NCBI GenBank assembly: GCA_018417955.1 | Contig: JACTVC010000002.1 | Coordinates: 3,286,001-3,350,000, forward strand | DNA: 64,000 nucleotides | Reading direction: 5' to 3' | DNA from: Laccaria trichodermophora | Taxonomy: Eukaryota > Basidiomycota > Agaricomycetes > Agaricales > Hydnangiaceae | Part shown: in pieces, positions 23,422 to 37,054 of the stretch | Numbering within the stretch: the first letter of the stretch is position 1 | How the letters are laid out: each line of letters starts with the position of its first letter | Translations under genes and position numbers: made by a program | Notes under the pieces: model-generated | The model's database searches: none | What the model was told of the DNA's origin: nothing | What the model saw: the letters and a program-made list of their open reading frames with translations, nothing else

Positions 23422-26400
23422 TTCATGACGCAGCTGGTAGTTTTTTGGACAATACTTCTTCATAGAGACTTTACATACATGTGAAGGTAACATCTACTGT
23501 ATCTTTTTACCTTGATGCTCTTATCCCTTGAGGATGGGTGGACGCGGCTGGAACTTCAACCATTGTTTACATTTGTGTACCTAAGCCATCGTTCAAGTTT
23601 GCAGAGAGAAAGTCATGCCGTCGTATTCACCAGAACAGTGCAAAAGATAGAAATTATAGTACAAGGATGAAAGAAAAGTGATTTCTCTTGCCATATATAT
23701 CATTGTGATGAGGGAATAGCAGACTCACGGCGGCCCAAAGGTATCAAAGTCAGACTACATTATTGTTTACTATTGTGTACCAAGGGCATCAAAAGGGCCA
23801 AGGTCATCCAAAACAGGTTTGTTGCATCCAGCTATCATGGTTGCAATCGACGGAGGGAAACTATTCGGAAGTGTCAGAACATTATTAAAGATATATTAGG
23901 TGAAGTTTCAGAGGCTGTTTCTAGGAAAGACAAAGCTCTAGAGCAGAAATATCTCCTCAGAATTAAATCTGTGCAATGTTGACTATATTTAGCCATCAAG
24001 AAGCAAGATCTATATCATATCCTGACACAGGCATTATAAACCGGAATAAATAATTTACTGCAAAGACCCATGCCTACAGCCAGTGCATGGATACACTCTC
24101 CCAGCAATGGACTTAGGTGGGTAGGTCCAGTCAATATAGTATATGGCTACAGCCAAGGGTGACACCGCACTTACACGCTTCTCCCCCTTCCTTCGACATT
24201 CAACATGCCTCCTTAGGTCAATCCATCCCCGTATATATCTACATGTACATATGCCATTAACACTGGTCTTACTACGATACAATTCATGGGATACAGAAAG
24301 ATCTCAGTGGTTGAGAGCGTATTTACATGGTATCAAATTACACAAATTGAACGTCGCAATCACTCCGAATTCTCCTCGGCTTGGACAGGTTTCTTCCTGC
24401 AGGGTCTTACACCCCGTCGACGTCCAATGTGATTACCAGGTGATAGAAGCCCCTGTAAGGCGGACGTAACATCAAGGACCAACACTACGCGTCATCTGCA
24501 AAACTGCACGCCACCCTCCAGCTTCCAAAACCCTTTGTGTTGTGCTCCTCACCTTTTTCTCGCCATGGGTCTCCCAGCCTTCGAGACGATGTATTGCTGT
24601 CCGCTATACGCCTTCTCCACACGTAGGAATGATGGGTAACATTGGTTGTGTTTGAATATTTTGAAGAGAAAAAAAAACAGGTTGTTCAGTCTTTCCACAC
24701 CACACGCACGAAGAAAAACTTACCTGTACTGTTTGGAGTCATCCCCGCCCTTCGTTGCATCGACGCAACGTATCGCCTTCCGCCAATCGTTATCCGGGCA
24801 CGATGCGGTCCCAAGACTCGTTTCTCGTTTTCGATCGACGTTATGGCTGGAACGACATACTGTCCCATTTCATTCAATTCGCACAAGGGTGTGACCTGTG
24901 ACCACTTGTACGAAATTTTAGTTTCGTACACCTCCCAAAAGGAGGGTGACAGGGTCCAACTTGACATCTGCCCGCCGCCAGATTGGACCCTTAATTTCTT
25001 TATTTGGCATGAGCGCCCGCCAGCGCTTTCGTACAAGGGCCATGTGACGCAGGACAAGTGTGACATTTCGGACAAATCGTCCAAGCCTGTGACGTGTGAC
25101 AGTACTCACAGTCAGTTTATGAAGATACGGCAAAGGGTTCGATATACCTTTGTTATTCAATCTTTGCCTTGCGTCGCCACCTCACCACCTCCCATCCGCC
25201 TCTGCAAGGCTCGCCCACAACCATCGACGTCCGCCAAGCGCGTTTGTGATGTGGTTGACGTTTTGCAATGTCGCCCTATGTCGTAGCTTTTGAATACAAG
25301 TTGAATACAAGTGAGTTCTCTGTTAGTTGGAGTGCTGATCAGCACGATACTTAAGTGACAACAGATGTAAATTGACATCGTAATAAAAGGACTGCTGCGA
25401 CGGATGGGATAGGGCTGTCAGGAGGTGATACGTGCTTGTGGTGGCGAGTAAAGTGAGGAGTCCAATGCACTTACCCAATGAAGACCATGGTCCCCAGTCT
25501 CGCAGGCGACGAAATATCCGGAACCGATCCCAACCTCAAAATCGACTTTCTCGGTTCTCTCAACGTCGCCAAGAAGGAATGAAGAGCCGGGTTCTGCGAG
25601 GAAGGGAACGTTGAGGAGTACGGAGTGTTGGCGTTCGTTCAGGCCATTTTAATTTTTGTCCCCTTCCAACTACGTTTGTCGCGCTAGGAAAGTGGCGAAG
25701 GAGGATTTTGGGGAGAAGACGGTGGATCCGGTGATGTGGAAGTGGGGGTGACATTGAAAGGTGTTTGAAGGGGACGAGGAGTGGAGGGGTTGGCGTATCC
25801 TAAGGTTGGGAAGGTTGAGAAGAAAAAAAGGGAGTGATCGTAAATCCGAAGAGAGTGGGGACTAGGAGGTGTATGTGTAGGAAAAGGTGTACCATCCAGC
25901 GCCTCCTTCACGCGATCAGGTGGGCGGCGACGTTCCAGCGGAGCGGAGGACAGCCATGTTGGTTTTCTTAGATGGCCAGGTGCACACCGCCGTTGTTGAC
26001 GTTGACGGGGAACGGTAACGTAGTCGACGTCGATACATACCCAATGTACAATAGTAGACAATGTCATTTCTTTCGAGTTTAGATGCACGATTATCATTAA
26101 CAACAAGCAGTTCTCTGAATGTAAAGTACAAAATGAGCCATGTTCTAGTACATACATACAATTCAACCAAATAAAAAACGCTCGAGAAAGCCACCATGAA
26201 AGTGACGAAGTCGGAAAAAATCGTGGGATCTCATCCCAACCAACGTGCAAATCTTCAACCACACGCACTCTCGGAGCCCAAAAGGCCACCCCCGCCACAA
26301 TGCTAGCCCAAAAGAGGACATACCATCCCAACGCTCACCCAAACCTGCTCCTTTTGGTCCCCCTGTTCGTCATGACAACTACTAAGGAGAACCTTCACAC

Positions 26401-26835
26401 CAACCACCTCCCTTCATCCCACCCGTCTTAGCATGGACAGCATGAGCGATCAACCTAGTTAACGTGGACTTCGACCCGTCACCACTACTCCTGGTAGTGT
26501 CTCACGCAAGGCGTACACGGCCCACTCGCCACCTGATCACTCAGAAAAACATCATCCTCGTTTTCTTGTCTGTGCGCTAAACCACAATCAAAAAGTCGCT
26601 CAAGCAGGACCTCGCCGCGCGTGTTCCCCATTCGCCTTTGCATCCCCAAAGAGAAAGCAAAGCAGTCAATCTGGATCCTACTCCCGCTGACCTCGAGAAC
26701 ACATCTTTGCTACAATGGGTATCCATTGCCAGAACCCCTTTCCCATAGGAGTCATAGCTTCAGCAAGGGTAGACCAACATGCCATGACCGCCACAATGAA
26801 GGGCTTAGGGACGAGTGAGGAAGCACGGGCGCGGG
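23422..26835. other. Long interval without convincing genes
   Basis: Contains open frames of up to about 215 codons on both strands (for example 24642-25286 plus and 25684-26331 minus), but none shows a recognisable domain, and overlapping frames are equally open. Short gene-like pieces (about 25480-25600; about 26440-26760) may be decayed exons. No repeat structure was noticed. Confidence 0.35.
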
Positions 26836-28626
26836 TCATTGGTACCATACGTCGAAGGAGATGGCGTATAACAGGAATAGTGTGTAAAAAACTGCAGGAA
26901 AGTGCATTAAAGAGTGTACTGGATGGGTCTTCGTTTCGTGCTGAATAACAACGCTCGGAGGCTCGTAGCCGGCCCAGAGGTCTAGGTGGCCAAAGCCTTT
27001 GATATGCTGGCTACCCACAACGGAATGGTCGGGAGAGGATATGATGTGGAGTTGAGTTACTAGCTGCAGTGAGCAGTCGTGGTCAGCCTTCTTATGTGAG
27101 AAGGGCTGAAATTGGGGGCGTATGGGATGTTGCTGGAAGGAAATCAATTACTGATCAGGAGCGGATGAGTTTACTCACCAGCTGGCTTAGTACGGCCACC
27201 ATAGATCTCCCAACCTACGTTCCCTCGCTTCTAGGTCCCCTAACACATTGCCGCCGAAGCCATGCAGATTTCAACACGCTCGCTGACGCTTCTGGACTTC
27301 ACCTTATGCACCATTGTGTTGTACCCAGAGGGGAACACGAGACGATACAGTAGCACACGGCACTTGAACGCTGCGGAAATGGTGCTGGGATTTGAGCGAA
27401 CTCAAGGGAAATTGGACTGTGAGATCTTGTACGGAAGCTGGTTGGTGAAAGAGCGTATGCAGCCTCTTGGAAGCGTGTGTAGAAAGGAAGAACTGAGCGT
27501 GAAGTAGCATAGGGCGAATGGGACCAAGAGGTTTGTATGGGGTCCATGGACACGCGACAAGGAGTGCTGCATAACTTGCTCCACCACGACGCCTCTCTGG
27601 CGCTTCTCCTGCCGGTGCGATGGTAGATCACACGTATTTCCGGCATCACCTTCCCTCTCCACCTACACAGAAAGGAAATGTACAGCAGGGACCAAACATC
27701 TTGCGAGGATGCAAGGAGAACCTGGTGCAATTTCCTGTACGGCAACTGTGGTAGAAGATCGATCCCGAGGCAACACAGACGGTGATTTGTAGAAAGGAAG
27801 AAGGACATCATGGCAGCGAAGAGCTCCTTGGTCAACGTGCATGCAAAGTTCAGCCATCACACGCCTTCACGGATTGCTACTACAACTGAGAGGAGATAGC
27901 GCGTTTCCTTCAAGCAGGGGAGTGGCATGGCGGCTAGAGGCAGTGGGGGTCGAGGAGAAGGTTGAAAACGCAGTTGGAAGGGGTGCCTGGAGCGAAGGGC
28001 GGAAAAGGCGGGTTTCCTCGTCAGAATGCGAATGAGAGGAGGGTTGGTGAAGGTGTTCAACGTTGAACCCTGTGTTGACCTCAAATCGACTCACGAGCAA
28101 GATGCCACTGAGGGCATATACTCATAAAATTGATTTCGAGGTCCCCAGCGTCGCGTAGAGCGGTGTAGACCATCCATGGCTTCCAATATTCACGCGCGTC
28201 CCAAGTTTGTGGAGTATATCCCATCACAGCCGACTTCCATAGGTAAAGGTAGAAATATGTCTGCAATACAACAAAGATCAGCACAACAAAGATCAGCAGA
28301 ACCTAGCACGCGTGTGGAATGAATCGTTTTGGGAGCTGTGGCCACAATCTGTGGGTCACTTTGCCTCTGTAGACACCCTGATGTACTGAGCTCGTGGTCT
28401 CCATTCGTGGTGGACGTTGAAGATAAGGCCTAGAAGGGCTTGCTTCACGGTGAGCAAAGGGCGGCTGTGCTTCATAGAAAATTGCCATACATGGTGAATG
28501 TTCAGGATGTGACAGTGTGACCCGCCCTTTCCAATATCTTCTCAGTGTTTCGGGTGATCTTATCACAGAGATATTGGATAACAAAATTACCATAAAAGGT
28601 AAAGATATCTTTCCTATATCTTTCAC
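26836..28626 (-). pseudogene. Decayed multi-exon gene, possibly alpha/beta-hydrolase-like at its C-terminus
   Basis: Minus-strand pieces in different frames read like one gene. It starts near 28560 (RRYWKGRVTLSHPEHSPCMA, then YRGKVTHRLWPQLPKRF). A hydrophobic, membrane-type segment follows near 28260 (IFVVLQTYFYLYLW), then YWKPWMVYTALRDAGDLE. The last piece, near 26960, is HSVVGSQHIKGFGHLDLWAG. The GHLD end resembles the catalytic-histidine region of alpha/beta hydrolases, but this is only a weak suggestion. Between them the frames are broken. I infer a broken gene; an intact one with many introns cannot be excluded. Confidence 0.35.
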
Positions 28627-28804
28627 ATATCTCCATCATCAACATTTGTAATAACTCCGATCATTAAATTGGAAAAGATACTGAAGAAAATATTTTGAAT
28701 GTCTTTCCCGATATCTCCGGCCACGAAAGGGTGTAAAATTTATTAATTTCTGCACAATTTCTTCACAATTTATCTGCCATTTACATAAGCCAATGCCCGC
28801 AGTG

Positions 28805-29378
28805 TCTGGATTCAACTTTTCTACAAAATTTATCATAAATATAATTTTGGTCCTAAACTTGCCTTTTTACTCTTATATTGTATTTTTATCATAGAAAAAG
28901 TAGATTATATATTGCAAGCAACTGTATCTATTGGTATTCAGCTATCTGTTGTATAGTTATAGCTTCTAAATTCTGCTTTATCACATAATGAATCTTGTTA
29001 CTGACTGCTCTTATATTGAGTTTATATTGATAATTGCCAATAATAAACCAGTTTTATCTACTGAACCATTACTGTTGTCTATTATTCTTGCAAATTACTA
29101 GAAATAAATATTGGCTAATATGAGAGCCATATTCTTCACTGCAGTAGACCCATGTTTCTGAAAGCTAGAGAGAGTTCTGGAGATTGTTACATTTACCATG
29201 CTAGCTATATCTTTTCACTTCCATAGAGGTATATTTCTGAGTGCTGGAGAGAGTTCTGAGGAGTGTCAGAGTTTGATGTTTCATGTAAATGTATATGATG
29301 TGATGTATTTGTGTTTGTTGACTATAATGACATATTAAATTTCTTTCTTGAACATCATCATGACTGCCAGTACTTTAC
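28805..29378 (+). repeat. Left inverted arm of element X
   Basis: 574 bp, reverse complement of 33012-33585; no mismatch noticed when read against it. Confidence 0.8.
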
Positions 29379-29639
29379 TGTACCTCACCTATTTCTGCAG
29401 AAATGGCTACAATCCTGCAGTATTCTGATCTCTCTATTAGAAATACTTCCATTTTCTTTTTAGACATGATTTTAGACCTTGACAACAGTACCCAACAAGA
29501 AGTCCTATCTTTTCTCTCATTTTTACCTTATTTTATAAATAATGTTCATTTAAAATAGTAATATTTCTCATGCAAAATAGACTCTTAAATCAGCCCTGCA
29601 ACATTATCATCACCAGTAATTACCATCTACATTTTCTCC

Positions 29640-30430
29640 AATGTTACTCATTTTATTGTGATTTTCTGGCAATATTTACATAAATTAATTTATTTGGAAA
29701 TATGCACAGGTCATGTCCACCATGCATCCACATTGTCAATAACAGTCAATCATATGTATGTTCTTTTTTTTCTGTTTTCTTTTCTGATTCTCACACTATA
29801 TTTTTATCAATTACTATATTACAAAATGCACACAAACATATATATACTACCTCAATCTTCCTCACAATAATCTATTATTGTTCTTTTTTTTGCTCTAATT
29901 TTCCAGCTATATTATTATTATTTATTATATTTGGAAATATACACAGACCAAGTAACCAGTGCATGAAGAGCCATTTACATCACATGATTTTTTCTTATTT
30001 TTCTAATTATAATTATATTAATTACTACATTAAGAAATGTGCACAGGCCATGTATATACCCAATATTGTCAATGATAGTACATTTTTTATTCTAATTTTC
30101 TGGCTATATTTTTATTAATTACCATATTTGGAAATATGCACAGACCAAGTAAACAGTACATCAACATCATCATATATCATTTGAATATTTTCTTATTTTT
30201 CTACCTATATTTATATTGATTACCATATTCCAAAATATGCACAGACCCTGTATTTTGTACCTCAATGTTTTCAACAATACTTTATTATTATTATTATTTA
30301 TTTTTCTGATTTTCCAGCCTTATTTAATTTCTTTTCTTATTTTTCTGGCTGTATTTGCATCAATTACTATATTAACTATATATCTATTTCCCCCCTTTTT
30401 GTCTGATTATATATATATATATTTCTAATG
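29640..30430. repeat. Degenerate minisatellite in the left half of X
   Basis: Units of roughly 80-120 bp with the core TTTGGAAATATGCACAGACC, followed by a CA-rich part and a TTTTCTGGC-type T-rich part. The same units occur inverted at about 31920-32720. Confidence 0.6.
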
Positions 30431-30489
30431 GCAAATGTAACAATGGTCTATTATTATTTTTTCTTTTTTTCTGACAGTAGTGGTAGTGT

Positions 30490-32310
30490 TGGAAAGACAG
30501 ATCACATGACTATATCATATGATGTATCATATGATCATGTCATCTGACATGTGCAATGTCCATATCTACATGCAATATGTCTATGCTATCTACAAATGAC
30601 AGTAACTAGATGGAAATCCAAAGCTACAACCCCTGCTACCTCTTTGGAAATCCATGAGAGGTTGGATACAGACACAGGAAGGGATAACACTGCAGATCTG
30701 ATAAGATCTGCCCTGATTAACTGGTGCTGACACTTGTTCTCTTGGAGCAAAGTGTCAGTGACCTGTTAATATACAATAACACTTGCCTATTGGTTTGAGC
30801 TACAATAGAACACCTGCTATAAAGCAATAGATGCAGTGGTGGTTGAGATGTAAGAAGGTGAATTGTCACATGACTACTACTGACAAGTATGGAAGGGAGT
30901 CATGTGACACAAATGCTAAGTAATGGAAAGTAAATGATATAGAGGAAGAGTAGGATCCCATATCCCTGCTACAGTAGATATGTAACACACTATCTATGTG
31001 TTATATCTGGGGAGCTGTTGATGAATGTTGTATAGTGAGCCAAAACAATAATGCTGTGATTAGCTAAAATACAGTGAGATCTTGGTCCATGAGAAATTCT
31101 GCCAGTATCCATCCAGTTGATGCTTTAGAATTCCACTGCACAATCCTTACTCCTTCTCTAGAAATTTCTCAAAAAAGTGATACTGGGAGAGACATGCTGT
31201 TGTCTTTCATTTAATGTAACATGGCCATATGCAACACAATGCAACCACTACACCAAAAGGTTGGATAAATGAAAGATTACTCCTTCACCTACTGGTGCAT
31301 GTATATGGTAGTATAGACAGCTGTATACCTAATACAGCCTTACACCCTCCCCCACTCTATAACATCAATCAGGACCTTCCAATATGTAGTTATCATGGGG
31401 AGGTACCATATAGGTGACCCCAGGGGATCTCACCTTGCAACTTGTCACTTACTGCTACAGTTGGTGAGGTTAACCAGCTGGCAATGTAATCTTGCCTCCA
31501 GCTTGGTTTGAACCACCAACTTGCTAACAAGCCATACTCAATGCCTTCACAACAAGAGTATTCAGTGACCCTGATAAACTCAAATTACTTGCTAAACTTC
31601 TGTGTTACAAAACCAGTTTATCAGAGTAGGTCTTATTACATCTGCACTATTATCCCTTCCTGTATCTGTATGTGGATTTCAAAGGTAGCTTTGAATATCT
31701 GGAGTAATCTCAAATCTCATTAAAATACACCCACTTCTAGTCTCTAACACTCATTCTTCCTCTCTTTGAACTGACCTGTGACCAAGTCTTCACACCATTG
31801 TCATTTCAGCTTGCTGTATGACTTTCATTGACAGCTCCCACATTCAACACACATATAATTTATTAGACCACACAAATTTGGAATACTACCAGAATAAAAT
31901 CAGAAAGAAATCAGGTGTTGATGATGGGCAGATGTTTGCATGGTCTGTTCACAGTTCCTAATATAGTAGTTACTGAAATTACAGCCAAAAAGTTAGAAAA
32001 CAAATTCACATGCTGGAAATGGTCATTGATTATATAAATGAATTATTTACTTGGTCTGTGCACATTTCTAAATATGGTAATTAGTGAAAATATGGCCAGA
32101 AAATTAATATCTGACTCTAGCTGATATAGTTTCATCTTATAGGCACATGATAAATGCATCATATAGTTGTTCATGTGATATGGTAGTCATGTGACATATC
32201 AATGTAGTCTGATCATGTGACCAGTCATGTGGTCCGATCATGTGTCAAGTCATATGATGTATCATGTGATACAACCATGTGATATAGTCACATGATCTCT
32301 TTTTCCAGCC
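30490..32310. other. Core of X with CATGTGA-type clusters on both sides
   Basis: Two dense clusters of overlapping CATGTGAT/ATCATATG motifs (about 30505-30560 and about 32140-32300) flank about 1.6 kb without a recognised gene. Open frames at 31229-31417 and 31508-31723 have no domain. Confidence 0.45.
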
Positions 32311-33011
32311 AGCAAAGATTTTGGCACTTGTGTAGTATTTACATCAGAATAGTGTGGCTACTACAACTGCAAAATAAAGTAAGTATTACATTTTCACATG
32401 AAAAATTGTCATAAAATCAGAAATGAATGGAGATAGTGCACACTATTGGTAATAATATTGAGAACTGTCCACATAGTGTGTGCATCTTTCTTAATATGGT
32501 AATTAATGGAAATATAACCAAAGAAAATCAGAAAAAAAAAGAAACAATAATAATAGAGTGTTGTCAAAGATCTGTGCACATTTTATAATAATGAATTATA
32601 TGTAGAAAGAAAGAAAAAAGAATGTTGTTACCAATGTTTGAGTACTATTCAGATTATTCATGTGCATTTCCCAATATGGTTATTAATACAAATATAGTTA
32701 TAAAATTAGGGGGAAAAAAAAAAGGAAAAAAGAATATACTGCTGTGGATATACAGTAATTAATATGTCTGGCCTTCAACAAAACAAACAGATGATTGAAC
32801 TGGAATGGGAAGTCAGCTGCTCTATCATTTCACAATTAGCTGTAATGTTAGTGTTATTTTACAGGTCCAGTATGTAATTTCAGACAAGAAAAGATGTGCA
32901 TTTTTAGATGAAAATTATCTATAAAATTGGGTAAGAATGAAGAGAGAAAAAAAGCATTATTCTTGGGTGCTGTTGCGAGAGTCTTGGGTACACATCCAAA
33001 GAAGCAAATTT

Positions 33012-33585
33012 GTAAAGTACTGGCAGTCATGATGATGTTCAAGAAAGAAATTTAATATGTCATTATAGTCAACAAACACAAATACATCACATCATATACA
33101 TTTACATGAAACATCAAACTCTGACACTCCTCAGAACTCTCTCCAGCACTCAGAAATATACCTCTATGGAAGTGAAAAGATATAGCTAGCATGGTAAATG
33201 TAACAATCTCCAGAACTCTCTCTAGCTTTCAGAAACATGGGTCTACTGCAGTGAAGAATATGGCTCTCATATTAGCCAATATTTATTTCTAGTAATTTGC
33301 AAGAATAATAGACAACAGTAATGGTTCAGTAGATAAAACTGGTTTATTATTGGCAATTATCAATATAAACTCAATATAAGAGCAGTCAGTAACAAGATTC
33401 ATTATGTGATAAAGCAGAATTTAGAAGCTATAACTATACAACAGATAGCTGAATACCAATAGATACAGTTGCTTGCAATATATAATCTACTTTTTCTATG
33501 ATAAAAATACAATATAAGAGTAAAAAGGCAAGTTTAGGACCAAAATTATATTTATGATAAATTTTGTAGAAAAGTTGAATCCAGA
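33012..33585 (-). repeat. Right inverted arm of element X
   Basis: 574 bp, partner of 28805-29378. Confidence 0.8.
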
Positions 33586-33659
33586 AGATAAAAGTTTGAA
33601 TGGTCAGAAATTTTTGAAGTTTTTTTTTTGAAACTAGGACCCCAGATACTCCATGACAC

Positions 33660-33900
33660 TGGCAGGAAATATTTGGCCTATGTGACATGGCTCAAATATA
33701 TCCAAGCAGTGTGACATGGTCAAAAGATTTCTGAGCAGTGTGACATGGCTAAAATATTTCTTAGCAGTGTGACATGACTAAAATATTTTTGAGCAATGTC
33801 ACATAGCTAAAACATTTCCTACCAGTCTGAAACACTTCAAATATTTCCTACCACTCTAACATGCTTCAAATATATCCAACCACTTTCAGATGGCTAGGAT
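33660..33900. repeat. Tandem repeat of about 28-31 bp
   Basis: About eight copies of a unit close to GTGTGACATGGCTAAAATAT followed by TTCTGAGCA, decaying toward 33900. Confidence 0.65.
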
Positions 33901-34081
33901 ATTTTTCATTGCAAAATATCAGCCCAAATATTTCTGGTCACAATATTGAAGGCCAAACATTTTTGCCCAATGGAATAATATATTTTTCTCCAGAGGCAAA
34001 AAAAATAAATGGCTGAAGAACCTATTAGCCTGGATACATTCTTACATTTTACAAGGCTAATAGCTTGGTCAAGGTGGGTGA

Positions 34082-35504
34082 CTGAAGTGACTTTCCCCTG
34101 CTTCCCTTCTTTCCTACATGGACGAAGTTCGCGGCCTGCACGACTGATCGCAGCTCGACGATGCTTCTCAGCTCTGGTGATTTCATAGTTGACAGTGTCG
34201 ACATAGTCCTGGGGCTTGTGGGGGGCTGTGTAACCATCAGGGAGCATGCGGTACGTCTCTGTTTTGTTGTCCCACACTTCAGTACGCCTATCTGCCGCGT
34301 TTTGGGCACCTTCTTGAGGTAAGGAGCCTTCATAGCAAATGTGGCCATCCTCCCAGGGCTTTCGGAACTTGTAGACTGCCTCTTCCCTGTTGAGGCCTGC
34401 CACCAACGCTGCCTCTTCCCCCTCCGAAATGTCATAATGGCAGAGGGGGTGGATCTCCACTTCGTTGGGCTGACAAGAGGCATTGAGTGCCTGGAAGGCT
34501 TTGCGAGCCTCTGGGTGGACGTATGCGACGCAATGCCGATCCATCGTTCTCTGCCTTGATGAAATCTTCCGGTGTGTGAGGGGCTGTGTGATCCACTGGG
34601 ATTGGGACCCAAAATCCTGTTTCCACATCTAACATGGTCATCCAATTGTCCGCTGCACTCCGGCCCCCTCTCTTAGGACAATGCCCATAGTAGTATGATA
34701 ACTGCCTTCTGTAAACGCGAATCGATAGCGAGTGTTGCCTTTGAGCGCACTATTTAAGGCAGCAATCTTGACGTTGTCAAAATGGTTGAGAGATATTAAT
34801 TCAATGTGTAGTGGCAAAGGTGGCCGATCAGGGTCCTCATCGTCAATGGTCCCTTCCACAGTGGCTGAGGAGGGTGAGTGGGCTGGTGGAACTGGTGCAG
34901 TGGGCTGAGTAGTGACAACGACGTCCGTGTGGGCAGCCAAAACAGGCACAGATTCCTGAACACTGTTTAAAAAAATGAAGTTAGTTTACGTTTCCAAGGC
35001 CGCCACTGCCCAACCGACTAAAGTCTGGTCGAGCGGGTTGTCGACATAAAGTCTGACAATCAGGAATCGACTAAAGTCTGATTCCACGATGGATAAAACA
35101 ATAAGGTGAGCAACCAACCTTCCTTTGGCAGCTGCTGCCCTCAGCCACGCTTCTGCCTGTGCGAGGTTCACTGCTTGCACGTCATCACGGGATTTTTTAG
35201 TCGATATCGAGACACATTCGAGGACTTGACGCATGTCAGCATCGCTGTTGGTGGCCTGCTTAGAAATTATTAGTGAGATAGTGACTATGTAGATGCTGCA
35301 GGACGTACCTTTTCAGAGAGATTTGGCTCCAACTTTTTGTTTTTCTTCGACTTTTCGTTGGCCTTTGAAGCCTCAGTGACATATGCCATGTCGGTACACG
35401 GTCAGGGAGGGAGGGTTGGGTGATTGACTTACAGGGGGTTTTGAGGAATGAGATCCACCACCTGCCAAACCTCGGTCTTTTTGTTTGGGAGCGCAGGGAG
35501 GCAT
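34082..35504 (-). pseudogene. Broken gene of a repeat-associated mushroom family
   Basis: Minus-strand exons start near 35504 (MPPCAPKQKDRGLAGGG), then a Lys-rich piece (SKANEKSKKNKKLE) and VLECVSISTKKSRDDVQAV (about 35220). A proline-rich part with DDEDPDRPPLPLHIELIS (about 34840) follows, then VETGFWVPIPVDHTAPHTP (about 34620), and finally CVAYVHPEARKAFQALNAS, YKFRKPWEDGH and YEITRAEKHRRAA (about 34540-34140). The last three parts lie in different frames, so at least two frameshifts separate them. The pattern matches a protein type I recall from repeat-rich mushroom loci; its function is unknown. Codon and base use here are GC-richer than in the flanking elements X and Y. Confidence 0.55.
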
Positions 35505-35869
35505 GCTGTAGAGTGAATTAGGAAGCCCTTGGTGGTTTGTTCAAATAAGTTGTGGTGGAAGGAAGTTTGTCCCAGTGGGTGTGAGCTGGTTAAATATGTG
35601 TGTGTGTGTGATCATGTGCAATGCGACAGCCCTGACAACCTTCGAAATTTGGACAGTGCGAAGGCAGGCCATGCATGCTGCATATATTAGGGTTAGTAGC
35701 CCAGACTGAATGGTGGGTTGAGTGCATAATACAGCCAGTTGACCGAAAGACTTACATTGTGAGTGCCGCACGTGGGGCAAGGCAAGAGTGCAGCCTATAC
35801 ATGTTGGAAAGAATAGATCCAAAGTCTGCATATATAATTTCTACTACAATCTATTCTATTTTCGAGTGG
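35505..35869. other. Short interval with a GT microsatellite
   Basis: Contains a (GT)n run near 35598-35611 and the promoter side of the minus-strand pseudogene. No gene seen. Confidence 0.4.
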
Positions 35870-35877
35870 GAGGTCAG

Positions 35878-36388
35878 CACTTCAGTCACCCAGTGCCAAC
35901 TGACTATTAGTCATGCAAACTCCATGTAAGTTACATGACTAAATGTCATGGACCATATCTATATTCTAGATATATATGGGTCCTAGAAAGCCCTGAAATC
36001 TAAAATATATTTTTGACACATGGACCCTGAAATGTCACACAAAAATTATAATGTCTGTGTCACACCACCAAAATATATTTTGCAAGTGAAATGCAGTAAG
36101 GATATATTTTTGGTGAGTGGACCCTGAAATGTCACTGTCACACCTTAGAAATATATTTTTGCCCTGTCTTGGCCTTAGGATATATTTTGTGATACAGATG
36201 TGGTAAGGATATATTTTTCTGGTCTGTAGTGGTGTCAGGGGTCTTAGTTTTAGCAAAAAAACTTGTGATTTTTTGCTGTTTGGGGTATATATTCTGGAAG
36301 TTTCTGCCGTGACTTCCAGGGGTTTTGGCACTATGTTTGACTTGTGCTCCCAGTATGTAGGTAGCAATAAGGAGCATCAATAGCATCT
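35878..36388 (+). repeat. Left terminal repeat of Y
   Basis: About 512 bp, inverted relative to 60843-61354, and to a third copy at about 62408-62912. It contains several blocks AAATATATTTTT and TGACATTTCAGGGTCC (in either orientation). Confidence 0.75.
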
Positions 36389-36699
36389 CTATGCTCATCT
36401 GTTTGGCAAACTGACATCCCATCTTGAACATTTGACTTCTGCTTGTTTCAGAAGAGGGTGATACTTTCTTGTTGGCTTATGATTGACTTCTACCTCAGGT
36501 GGGGACATGGTGGTGTCATATGAGTGCTTCTTCATCAACAAGTTCAGAAACATCTGGAATTGTTCTTAAGACAGCACCATGCTGCTATATTGAAGCTATT
36601 TTGCCACACACCCTTCCATAACATCTGAGTTGCCTAAGTATCCACTTCAAATGACACTATGAATACAGTTCACATTACACAATTTTTTAGCTAGTCAGA

Positions 36700-36800
36700 G
36701 TTGACAAAGTACTTTGTTGTTTCTCTCTTTCTCTTTCCTCTCCCTCTCCTCCTCTCTCTCTTTCTCTTTCCCTTGACTCTTGATTGTAAATTTATGGACA
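36700..36800. repeat. Pyrimidine-rich tract, inverted partner at 43210-43350
   Basis: A CT-rich run followed by TTGTAAATTTATGGACAACA. The 43.2-43.35 kb segment carries the same order inverted, and weaker copies occur near 61770 and 61900. Confidence 0.5.
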
Positions 36801-37054
36801 ACAAATTCCATTCTCCTCTAACAAATTCTGTTCACCATGTCATAATATGGGGTTCTTCTTTGTATTTTCTATGATTCCCTTCTTATGCACTTCAAATGAC
36901 ACTATGGATACAGTCCGCATTAGAGAACTTTTGACATCCAATGCTGATGTGTCTGGCAAATTGACATCCTACCCCAAACAACTCCATCACTACAGCTTAG
37001 CAAGAGGAACACTTCCAAATACAACAACCAACTTACCAGCTTTCCTCTCCAATA

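Larger units (their letters stand above)
28805..33585. mobile_element. Foldback element X with 574-bp inverted arms
   Basis: Arms 28805-29378 and 33012-33585 have identical length, and every block I compared is the reverse complement of its partner. They begin TCTGGATTCAACTTTTC read inward. Between them are 3.6 kb of AT-rich sequence. In the left half, degenerate minisatellite units contain ATTTGGAAATATGCACAGAC; in the right half the same units are inverted. The whole element therefore tends to fold on itself. No transposase was seen and no target duplication could be defined. Near-perfect arms imply recent formation or gene conversion. Confidence 0.75.

Noticed and set aside
24642..25286. 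Open frame of 214 codons, considered as a gene
   Set aside because: The opposite strand is also open over much of it, there is no recognisable domain, and composition does not separate coding from non-coding.
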